From Isoetes taiwanensis (lineage: Eukaryota; Streptophyta; Lycopodiopsida; Isoetales; Isoetaceae), in contig JAJEKV010000002.1 of assembly GCA_021234155.1 (NCBI GenBank), positions 11,212,725-11,276,724 of the forward strand: DNA of 64,000 nucleotides. Direction: 5' to 3'. Below the pieces are notes generated by a model that searched no databases, was not told the DNA's origin, and saw nothing but the letters and a program-made list of their open reading frames with translations. This document shows positions 33,440 through 43,703 of the stretch, in pieces. Position numbers and translations under genes: made by a program. Each line of letters opens with the position of its first letter. Position 1 is the first letter of the stretch.

Positions 33440-36060
33440 GTAATAATAAATACTAAACTTATGTATAATCTAGACTAATATATATTGTAATAATTGTCAA
33501 AATTAAAAAAATTGTTAAAACTTTATTATTACAATGTTGTTACAAAATTATAGAATGCCAATCTTTTGAACTATTAAGCTTTGTATATGATTAGTTAGAT
33601 GCTAAAAGTTTTAAAAGTTTTTAAATAATATAAATCGTAAAAACTATTTAGGGTGAGATTCGACTAGGACTTTAAAATGTTTAATTTTAATTAATTGCCC
33701 AATATAATTTTGCCATGTCAAAAAGTCGTTGTTGTGATTTATTCCACTTGAGTGGAAGTTAATTAAAATACTTATGTGGCGCTGCCATGAGTTTTTAAAG
33801 GACAGCCAATATTACGGGCTCTAAAAAAATAATATATGTGTCCCTTGCTCAAATATTGCCACGTGGATCTCTATTTTGTTTTTTTGTTCTATTTTTCTTT
33901 CTTGATCCTTTAATGTGTCCTACGTGGATTTTTTTATGTTTCATATGTGGAATCACCCCGTAGAAATTGCTACTTAAATTAGGGAACTTTAATGCCACGC
34001 CATTAAAGAATGTTCACCGTGAATGGAATCTCAAAATTTTAGTATTAAAATGTTGTCTCTCCAAAATATTTATAGGACATTTGGTTGAAATAATTTAAAT
34101 AATAAAGTTTATAATCTAATCATATTAGATAGTTTAATATTGATCAAGTAAATACTATTAATTGATGAAAATTAATCAAAAGTTTATTTCAAAGAATAAT
34201 CAACTATCTACAAAATAGTCATTAAAACATAAAATAAATCTTTTAATCAATTTTAACCTAAAACTAATCTTAGATCTCAATGTTATAGAAATTGATATTA
34301 ACCAGAAAAATCTATAACTCAATGTTCCCAAGTCTAGAGCTATAGCTGACATAAGAGCTTCATAAATCTATTCTCAAAGTAAAATTTGAAGCTAGGAAAA
34401 ACACAAGGGGGGTTCACCCAATGGTCACGTATGGACCAACAAGCAAGGAACATTTAGGGGTTTTTTAGGGGGTGAGTCGACCGTATACGGTCGGGATATT
34501 ATACGATTGCACTATTCAATTTCCAGCTTTGGACGAAGGGAGCAAAGGCGGAACCAGAGAACCCCAGAGGGTGGTCAATTTGGGCATTTTGAGTGGTCGA
34601 TTTGAGAAGGAGCTAACCGCTTGCACATTTGTGGTTCATGTAGTCGGCTTCATTTTTTTCTTTGGCAACAAGGGAGCTCAAGAACAACTCAAGAACTTGA
34701 TCACCAAATTGCATTATCTCACCACCACTCGCTTTTACTCGATTTTGAAGTCATTTGCAAAGAAATTCATTGCAAGGTGAAAGTGGAAGTCATTGGGAAA
34801 TTCAAACAAAACAACTGGATACTTGTTTCTGGCAGTTTCTGGCTGGATCTTCTTGATGCAGCAGCCAAGAAGACTTCATTGTTCATATTTGATCAAAGGT
34901 ATATATTATTTGGAAGTTCTTAAGCTGAAAAAAATCGCTTTCGTGTCTCTTTTATGTCGCCACCTTTATGCATAAAGAATGCATTGTATGAGAATAAGGG
35001 GTTTGTCATGTCACTTATTTGAATACTTGCCATCTTAATTTAGTATGCTTTCTTAATGATGTTTATGCCCCAAAATCAGGGTTCAGTGTTCCTAAAGCCA
35101 CATTCATACCACTAACTCATCATTGCATTGCATATACCTGATACCTGATTATAGATCATAAACAAATCTCCCATTCAAGCATTGTCACTAATACTCTTTC
35201 TCATTTTTTAATGCATCATAGCCATTTTCATCATACTCTGAAATATGGAAACATCTTGTTTTTTTTTTCAACAAGCAGAGAGAGAGAGTAACTCTTTCAT
35301 TAACATACATGATGGAGCTTGAATGAGTCTTCATAAAAAATTGTCTTTGTTGATTATGTGTCAACAAGCATATCTATATACAAAGCCTATATCGTGGCTA
35401 CCTATCACAACAATTTTTAATTTTAAAATGAACACTATAAACGTATTATTACTTGCTGGTATTTTTAAAATTATTGTCCTAGATATGGCTTATAGCCTAA
35501 GTATTAAGACTTCCCCATCATTATCTACAACTTCTAATTGAGACATAATGGGCAAACAAATTGCAAATATATTATATTGAGCTTAGAATAGAAAAGCAAG
35601 TGTCACATTAATGAATTAGAGGATGCCATAATATTCTGGCAACAATTATTTAGTATCGCTGCTACTCCTTTTTAAACACCCAAATACTAAATTATAAAGA
35701 ATGCAGCTGAAAGTCTTATAAGAAAACTTAAGAAAAATTGTTTTGGCCTTCCGAAAATATTTATAGAATCGATATTTTTTATGACTATCAGAATAATATA
35801 TCTTGTGGCCTAAGAGCTCACAATCAGCTGGTGTATTACATGAAACAGGGAATCCTGCTATCGATGAGCATGTGGCCCGACAAAAGCTCATCGCGATCGA
35901 AGTTCGGGAAGTTACACCATTCCCAAGACGGGTGTCAAGGTCCGAAAAGACAAGTCAGACATCTAAGGTTGAAGAACATTATCGATTTTATTTCAAATCG
36001 TGATCTGCTTATTTACAAGATGCTTATATTTAACAAAATTTAGATACATTCATATTTAGT
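33440..36060. repeat. AT-rich interspersed repeat, copy X
   Basis: Collinear with 37290-38406 plus 41034-41452. Shared blocks include TAATCTAGACTNATATATAT, AGATAGTTTAATATTGATCA, CAGAGAGAGAGAGTAACTC and AAGAAAAATTGTTTTGGCC. This copy has extra sequence at 34400-35000 and a GC-richer patch at 35850-36000. Class unknown; it may be a large non-autonomous element or LTR. No coding capacity seen. Confidence 0.7.
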
Positions 36061-37289
36061 AAATTGGCTTTATGGAAATTATATGTATTTTTTTTAATTC
36101 TTCTTAATTTTAATAATTTTATAAGTTTATATATCCTTAAATTAAAAATATGATGGTTATCAGAGCATAAATTTAATTTACGCTAATTTTCACTTATATA
36201 GACCATTTTAAAATATATACATTTTGCATCTTAGTTATTTAACAAATTTAAAATTTGACAAAAAGGATAATTTATAAGTGAATCATGACAGTTTGATAAG
36301 CGATTAATTAATATCGTTATGATGATTTGGCAATTTCCTGATTGTAGCATTTATCATCAAAAAAATTAAATGGATCACGATAGTTTGGATAAGCATTCAA
36401 ATTAAAACCATTGTGATGATTTGACAATTTACAAATTGTAGCATACATCATAATAAATAATATATTGATTAAGTTCCCAAAATGTTGTTTGGGTCCGTGT
36501 TACATAAGATTTCCTAAGGTTTGTAAATGTATTCAGAGCCTATTTTGTTATAAACGACAAAGATATGTGTTTTGCTCTTTTTAGTGGTCGTTAAGTTTTT
36601 GTTTGAAATTGTGGTTTTAGAAGGTCACCGGCGGCATGGGTTCATGGTTTCACATGGAGCAAATGGAGCAGAGCCGTTTGTTGTTGGCGATTCTCCATAC
36701 TGGCCTCCAAACTGGCCGATCCATCTCCACCATGTCCATTCCTGCACCTTCTTTGGCCCCCTGCACTTTGGGGCTTTATCCCGTGATTTGAAGTTTTTGC
36801 TCAGTTCGCATTTTTTTGCCGATTTCTCCGCCCAACTGGCATCCAACTCATTTTTGACGCTCTGCATGCATTAGCGCAGTCTCTGATCGTTTTTTTTTAA
36901 TACCTCCTGAATGCCTCTTCTAATTTTGACTCGTTGAACACCTTATCTCTTCCTCCGATGAAGACCCAAGATTTTATCCTTCTTCCTAAGAAATTATTTC
37001 ATTTACTTCTACCTCTGGTTATGGCTGCAGATAGTTATCTGTTTTTCTTGCAAGCGTAAACACCCTTTCCTTTCCTGTGATTTTGGAGTCCGCTGATTAC
37101 TCTTTTGCATGCATGTATCAAAGTTGAGATTATTTACACATTGACCCGAACCTTTGGGTGACGTGGAAATGGGGATTTGACCTCATCTTAATTTGTGGTT
37201 GTGGTTATTGGGTTTTGGATATGCTTGGGAATATGCTTTTTTTGAATGGCCAGGATTGAGCGATTACAGGATTGAGCGATATATATAGT
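36061..37289. other. AT-rich spacer with a two-copy repeat; no gene
   Basis: 36285-36360 and 36370-36460 are imperfect tandem copies (GATCACGATAGTTTGGATAA type). A charged minus-strand frame at 36625-36867 (KSRDKAPKCRGPKKVQEW) has no recognised family. Confidence 0.45.
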
Positions 37290-38406
37290 CAAGTTAAAAT
37301 AGTAATCTTATAAATGATATTTTAGAATCTCATGAACATGGTTTAATAAAGTAAAAAGATTATTAAATTAAAATTACTAAACTTATAGATAATCTAGACT
37401 GATATATATATCGTGATACTTGTCAAAATGAAAAAAATTGTTAAAACTCTATTATTTTGAGGTTGTTACAAAATTATAGAACTCCAATCTTTTGAACTGT
37501 TAAGCTTTGTATATGATATATTATATGTTTTTAACTATTAAGTTTTTAAAATTTTTAACATACGTATAAATTATAAAAAATTATATATGGTTAAAATGTT
37601 ATCTCTCCAAAATATTTTAAGACATTTTAGGTTGAAATAGTTTAAAGATTAAAGTTCATGCTTTAATCTTATTAGATAGTTTAATATTGATCAAGTAAAT
37701 TATAAAATTGTGTTATACGAAAATTAACCATATAAAAGCACAATTCTCTTAGCTACTAAAGGTATCACTTGTATAAAACTTACTGTTATAGAAACTGATA
37801 TGAAACCCAATGTTCCCAAGTGTAGAGCTACAGCTGACAAGAGGTATATTCTTTTGTACTTCGAAAGCCTATCACAATGTTAAAGCATTCAAAATCAGTC
37901 AAGAACCCATCTGACTGGGAAGTCCAAGAATATTGTATCATTACCTTCCATATGTCGAATGTTTTAACGGTAATAACCATTGGAACATATCATAAAGTAC
38001 TATTTCCAAACCGTTCCTTCACTAAATTCATTCTCAAAGTCGAATTTGAAGTAGAGAAAAGTATTATAGACATCTTTAGCATACTCTAGAATATAGAAAC
38101 AAAATGACTTCTTGTCCCCCATGTTTTTTTCAACCAGCAGAGAGAGAGCAACTCTTTTATAAGCATACATGATGAAGCTGAATAAGTCTTCATCGAAAAT
38201 TGTTCTTGTTGATCATGTGTCAGAAGCATATGTTTGTGCAAACGTACATTGTGGCTACCTACTATCACAACTATTTTTAGTTTTAAAATAAAGACTCCAA
38301 ATGTATTGTTATTTGCTGGCATTTCGAAAATTTTGTACTAGATAGGCCAATGGCTTCTGGCCGAAGTATTAAGGCTTCCTCATGATTATCTACAACTTTC
38401 AATTGA
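37290..38406. repeat. AT-rich interspersed repeat, copy Y (left part)
   Basis: Matches copy X from about 33450 through 35540, then stops at TTCAATTGAGGCA, where X continues GAGACATAATGGGC. The missing continuation resumes at 41034, which defines an insertion between. Confidence 0.7.
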
Positions 38407-38414
38407 GGCAATTT

Positions 38415-38866
38415 TTTTAATATAACACGACCATATAACAATACATAACACTAAACCATTACGTCCAACACTTAAAAATTAAATCCCCCTTGAAACCCCC
38501 TTTGGTTTGGGTGCATATTTACACGGGGGGTGACGTAGGGCAGCGAGAGCCCCTAAAATTATATTTTGCATGTAAAAATCAACACCATGTAGTATATAAC
38601 CACAAATCGTATAGTATTTTGCAAAACTTGTTATACAATATAGCAAATTTTGTACTTGCATACCCCACAAACGAGGAACTTTACGTACGGTATAGATTAA
38701 GGAATAAAGGGTGAATATGCCTATCCAACAGCTCTTGATGCCCGGAGTCACCCCCCATATGAATATACACCCAAACCAAAGGGGGTTTCAAGGGGGATTT
38801 AATTTTTAAGTGTTGGACGTAATGGTTTAGTGTTATGTATTGTTATATGGTCGTGTTATATTAAAA
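38415..38866. mobile_element. MITE-like foldback element, ~120-bp terminal inverted repeats
   Basis: The left arm starts TTTTAATATAACACGACC and includes AATCCCCCTTGAAACCCCCT and TTTGGTTTGGGTG. The right arm is its reverse complement, ending at TTATATTAAAA. The arms cover about 38415-38534 and 38748-38866 with an unrelated centre of about 215 bp. No transposase. No target duplication was found at these borders, so the true ends may lie slightly outside. Confidence 0.8.
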
Positions 38867-39239
38867 GGATTGTGGGCCCCTTCGGGGCCAAAAAGGATTC
38901 ACAACATTAAAACAATGATATCGATAACACATGGTGAATGATAGTGGATGGGGAACCATTGGGAATTTTAATGATTCCATTAGAAGAAAAAATTAGAAAT
39001 AAAAGCAATAACTACGATGATCTATGAGAATGGAAATATTCTAAATACTCTAAACTAGAATGCTAAAAGATGCATTTTATGCATGTAATAGTAGAACAAT
39101 AGCATACTTATGGCATGGGACTCAAACCCAATCATATCTTTGAAATCATTGCAGTCATATCTTTGCCAACATATGTGCTTGCAACAGGAAATACCATGTG
39201 AATTGATATTTAGCTTGCGAAGATACTCGTAATAGTATT

Positions 39240-39940
39240 CCATATTTGAAATCCAAACAGCTTTATTAGCAAGAGCAAGGCACAATTCCATCATCAGACT
39301 GCTAACATCATCAGCTTGATTTCTCATGATTTCGCATAAAAGCATGTATTTCAAAGAGAAAGCTGCTTTAGAATCATCAGAGCATTGAATGCTTCGAATG
39401 CCTCAAAAAATAACTGAAAGCTATTTTGTAGCCTTTTTCTTCGCCAACTAAGATACCACTATGATGATCGATGGTACATATATAGCATTAGCTGCAGCTC
39501 TTGCTGCTATAAGAGACACTTTAGCCTTTGGAAGATTTCTTGGAGGAAAATGCAGATTGCTTTCCAACATGAGCAAAAACTTATCATCTAATCTTCTAAC
39601 CTCCTTCACAAGATTTGATATCAAGGTAAGAGCTTGTGAAAAATCCTTTTCCTGCATCAGCAGTGCCGCAAGACGAGCCTATGCAATCTGTCGCAAAAAG
39701 GTCCATTTTTTCTGTCCAAGTCCACTCAACCATATCTCTGCATAAGGAAATTTGGAGAGCAGAACCGCCAGGAATCTTAGCTATGGCATCAGTCACACTT
39801 CGGACAATCTTCACCATCTTAGCTTTAGGGATTATGGCAAAGAAAGGGCGCAGATCTATGAGAAGGCTACGAAGTTCCTCATTCTTACGTTTTTTTGAAA
39901 GGACATCAGAAAGAACTGAAATTGCCTGTCAACTATAAGT
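39240..39940 (-). pseudogene. RPN6: 26S proteasome subunit RPN6 (PSMD11) fragment
   Basis: Consecutive minus-strand segments give the middle of RPN6: EELRSLLIDLRPFF, PKAKMVKIVRSVTDAIAKIP, ARLAALLMQEKDFSQALTL, VKEVRRLDDKFLL, LPKAKVSLIAARAAANAIY, SYFFEAFEAFNAL, AFSLKYMLLCEIM and NQADDV. RPN6 is a PCI-domain lid subunit that clamps the proteasome core and base; only the helical-repeat region before PCI is present. Lesions: a frameshift near 39715, TAG at 39679-39681, loss of about four residues after DDKFLL, loss of part of the segment after ANAIYVP, and a frameshift near 39395. No intron is visible across the fragment. After QADDV the similarity fades. Confidence 0.88.
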
Positions 39941-40036
39941 CTTTCATTACCAGACCCATCATGCTAGATATTCATGCAGAACGGCTGCATTATGGCTGTA
40001 ATGTAAGGGCATTTCAACTCCAAGCACAAAATTTCT

Positions 40037-40651
40037 TTATACTGCAACTCCTTTCTTTGAAATAGACGGGAGTGCTCTTTCATTCAGTGAATGATAATGA
40101 ATCAACCGTCCTTTGGCAGTTCCAGCATTGAAAATCTCCTTTTGAAGGCTAATGTGAGGATGTGCCGCATCACATACATGAGCAACTAAAAGTCCTGTTT
40201 TAACAAATAGACGACCAAGGGTTTTGACTAACTCGCCTATTTGCTCAGCTTCATTAACTTCTTGGATTCCAAGTTCTAGCATTGGAGATCCGTCATTATG
40301 TACTCCAAAAGCCGCCTCCTTGTCAAATTTCAGCTGGGATGCAAATGCTAAAACAGGATGGTCTGCTTTCTTCATTAGCACATCTGTACCCAATCCACTG
40401 CCCTATTTATTTTCAGACATAAAGGATGAACAGAATAAGCCGTTATCTGGAAATGGAAAAAGATAATACCTTGAGAAGCTGGTGCCTTTGAGAGGAGGGC
40501 ATGAGAGCAAGAGTTCTGGCCAGGGGCAAAAGCCTATCTGCCAGGCCTGGAAGACCTGTGATTGCTATAAGACCAGGTTCCTCTGGTCCAAGTGGTGCAA
40601 TCAGATTTGTCGATGTGGGTTGTTCCGTATCATTACAACAGAGCATCAGAT
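40037..40651 (-). pseudogene. Fragment of plant 2OG-Fe(II) oxygenase-like (IPNS-like fold) gene, two exons
   Basis: Exon 1 (about 40470-40651): LIAPLGPEEPGLIAITGLPG, RLLPLARTLALMP. Exon 2 (40037-40402): ADHPVLAFASQLKFDKEAAF, LVKTLGRLFVKTGLLVAHVC and TAKGRLIHYHSL. The order and wording fit the N-terminal half of a plant isopenicillin-N-synthase-like protein family. The iron-binding HxD...H jelly roll that would follow is absent. A 67-bp intron (40403-40469) has GT...AG ends, and upstream TTATGCAG suggests another acceptor. It directly precedes the RPN6 fragment on the same strand, so a transcript would be chimeric. Confidence 0.65.
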
Positions 40652-41033
40652 CTGCATAATCGAATATCTAGCATACAACGAGGCCCATATATCAAAAGGA
40701 ATGATGTTCAACATGCATCTGAGCAGTACCTTTTGGTGCTCCACCTCTGCAGAATTTGTGCCTTCAGGTAGCAAACCCTATCTAGCAAACCCTATTTCTA
40801 AATGGCTCGAGGGTTGCATGTCAACGAGCCTCAGTAAGCTAATTGAGAAAAAATACAACATGGCACATGGGTCTAAACCATTGAACAAAAACACTAAAAT
40901 TAATGCAGGTGTATGTGCACTCTAGATATACTAATTAGTAGTCCCCATGCAATATGCTTTCGAAATCATATGAAAACCATAGAAAAAATAGTACAAAAAT
41001 ACAAAACCAACCCCCTGTTATTATGCTAGATAT

Positions 41034-41452
41034 TTGAGCTTCAGGTGGAAAACTAAGTGTCGCATTACTGAACCAAAGGATGCTATAATCTTCAGACAAC
41101 AATTGTTTAGTGTCACTACTACTACTATCACTTCTTGAATACCCAAATACTAGATTGTATGAGTTGTCATCATTATTATATGTTAACAGAAATGCAGCTG
41201 AAGCCATTATAAGAAAAACTAAGAAAAATTGTTTTGGCCCTAAGAAATATCTATAGAATTGACATTTTTTTATGACTATCTGACCAACATATATTCGGGC
41301 CAAAGATCTCACAATCAACATGTGTATTGCATTAAGCATACTAATTTTCCTTCACGTGCATCTGTTAACAACAAGATGATATATTTAAAAAATTTGGACA
41401 CTTTCAAATTTAATAAATCAACTTTATGGAGGTTAATGTATTTTATTAACTC
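41034..41452. repeat. AT-rich interspersed repeat, copy Y (right part)
   Basis: Resumes the match to copy X (35575-36090): TGAGCTTCAGG..., AAGAAAAATTGTTTTGGCCC, TTTTTTTATGACTATC, ending GTATTTTATTAA. There it is abruptly replaced by chromovirus pol sequence. Confidence 0.7.
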
Positions 41453-43696
41453 TCAGCAAATTGCTCAGCAGATAGCTAAGTTGGTGAAGGAGTTCCATGA
41501 TCTCTTCCCAGACGAGATCAAGCAGATCCCTCCTTACAGGGGAGTCGAGTGTGAGATAGCACTCGAACCAGGTACGAAGCCGACGAGCAAGGCTCCGTAC
41601 AGGATGACGACGCAAGAGCTGATCGAGTTGAAGAAGCAATTGCAAGAGTTGCTTGACCTAGGGTTCATTAGACCTAGCGTCTCACCATTTGGGGCACCCA
41701 TTCTTTTTGTGAAGAAGAAGGATGGCAGCTTAAGGATGTGCATAGATTACAGGCAGCTGAACAAGCACACCATCAAGAATAAGTATGCACTCCCCAGATC
41801 GGACGACTTGATGGATCAGCTCCAAGGGGCGAAGGTTTTCTCCAAGATAGACCTGAGGTCGGGGTACCATCAGATCAGGATTATGGAAGAAGACGTCCAC
41901 AAAACAGCATTCAGGACCAAGTATGGGCATTAGAGTTCACTGTAATGCCGTTTGGTTTGTCAAACGCCCCAGCAACATTCATGAGGCTTATGAACGACAT
42001 CTTCAGGGAGTTTTTGGATACTTTTGTGATAGTATTCTTTGATGATATTCTGGTGTATAGCAGATCCCTGGAAGAACACGTACAACACCTAAGGAAAGTG
42101 CTGGAGAAGCTAAGGAGGCACCAATTGTACGCTAAGTTGTCGAAGTGCCACTTCGCAACGGAGAGGGTGGAATACCTGGGTCATGTGATCTCATCAGAGG
42201 GATTTGGACGGATCCTGCCAAGATTGAAGCAGTCATACAGTGGTCGGTGCCGAAGAACATCCACGAGGTCAGAAGCTTTCTTGGCCTAGCAGGGTACTAC
42301 AGGAAGTTCGTGAAGAACTTTGCAAAAATAGCGGCCCCGCTAACAGATTTGACGAGGGCGGAAAAAGTAAAGGATTGGGCAGATCACTGGCAGAAGAAAG
42401 CCCAAATAGGATTCGAGATGTTGAAGGAAGCTTTGACAACCGCCCCCGTCTTGACCCTGCCAGACCCAGAGAAGGACAAGCTTGTGGCGACAGATGCAAG
42501 TAAGATTGCCACAGGTGCAGTGCTGATGCAGGAAGAGCGAGTAGTGGCTTATGACTCTCGGAAGATGAACGACGTCGAAACGCGATACCCGACTCATGAT
42601 CAGGAGTTGCTTGCAGTTGTCAGAGCACTAAGAATTTGGAGGCACTACCTGTTGGGGAGGAAATTCCAGTTGGACACGGATCATCAGAGCCTCCAATACG
42701 TGTTCACGCAACCACATCTCAATCTGAGGCAGCGAAGGTGGATGGAGTTCCTCGAAGAATATGACTTTGATATAGTTTATAAGCCGGGGAAGCTCAATGC
42801 GCTAGTAGATGCGCTTTCAAGGCATCCTCTGACAACAAGAGTCCACTGCAATGCAATCTCGACACTCACCAGCGACTTCGGAAAGAAGATCGAAGAAACC
42901 TTACCGATAGATGCAGACTTCAAGAAAGTGTGGGCGAGCTTGTGCAAGGAGGCAAGAACAGATAAGGAGAGGGAGACCTTCAAGAATTTTAAGAAGGAAG
43001 GTAACCTTTTGTACCATAAGAACAAGTTGTGTGTGCCTGAATCATCAGGGGTGAGAAAGTTGATTCTCCACGACACCCACAACAGTCCAATAGCTGGCCA
43101 CGCAGGATTTATGAAGACATATTTCAAAGTGCGCAGTAGCTATTTGGAACCATTATCGGTGCCGAACGCTAAGTGGGAAGTCATCAGCATGGACTTCATA
43201 ACAGGGCTCCCGAGAACAGCAAGAGGAAAGGATGCCCTGATGGTTGGCACACTTTGTGCCTTGCAGGACCACCGACACAGCCTTGGATACAGCGAATCTC
43301 TTCGCGAAGGAAATCTTCAGTTTTCATGGCATGCCGAGAGAGATCATCTCTGACAGAGACCCGAAGTTCATGAGTGCCTTTTGGCAGGATCTTTTTGCGA
43401 CAATCCAGACGGAGCTGTCCATGAGTACGACCTATCATCCTCAGACGGATGGGCAAACAGAATGGACCAACAGAATTTTGGAAGATATGCTACGAAACTA
43501 TGTCTGGAACAAGCAGAGTAAGTGGGAAGATTATATTCACTTGGTTGAGTTCGCTTATAATAGCACCAAGTAGGAATCATCCCAGATGTCGCCGTTCATG
43601 ATCAACTACGGCTACCAATGTCTAACTCCAGACACTTGGCACAATCATGTGTCAAAAGTAGAGATCTCGCAGCAAATGTTGGCCGACATGCAGCAG
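41453..43696 (+). pseudogene. Chromovirus pol fragment (RT-RNase H-integrase), copy 1
   Basis: Begins at [19 protein letters not shown] and runs through RT ([20 protein letters not shown] at about 42035-42060), RNase H with intact D-E-D-D ([29 protein letters not shown]) and integrase ([32 protein letters not shown]). Frame breaks: one base lost near 41932, one near 42205, about 73 bp missing near 43137 (removing the CC half of the HHCC zinc module) and about 25 bp missing near 43240. A TAG at 43571-43573 follows NSTK. Compared with copy 2 (49.3-51.65 kb) it is far better preserved. No gag, protease or LTR is attached on the left. At 43696 it departs from copy 2 into the histone-like ORF. Confidence 0.9.
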
Positions 43697-43703
43697 TTGG
43701 TAG

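Larger units (their letters stand above)
38407..41033. mobile_element. 2.6-kb insertion carrying a foldback element and two host-gene fragments
   Basis: The AT-rich repeat copy Y is interrupted exactly here relative to copy X. The insert holds a long-TIR foldback (38415-38866), then on the minus strand a 2OG-oxygenase-like fragment followed by an RPN6 fragment in the same orientation. The oxygenase piece keeps a GT-AG intron, so it was taken as DNA. I could not define clean ends or a target duplication, so Helitron, Pack-MULE-like element or simple rearrangement are all possible. Confidence 0.5.
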
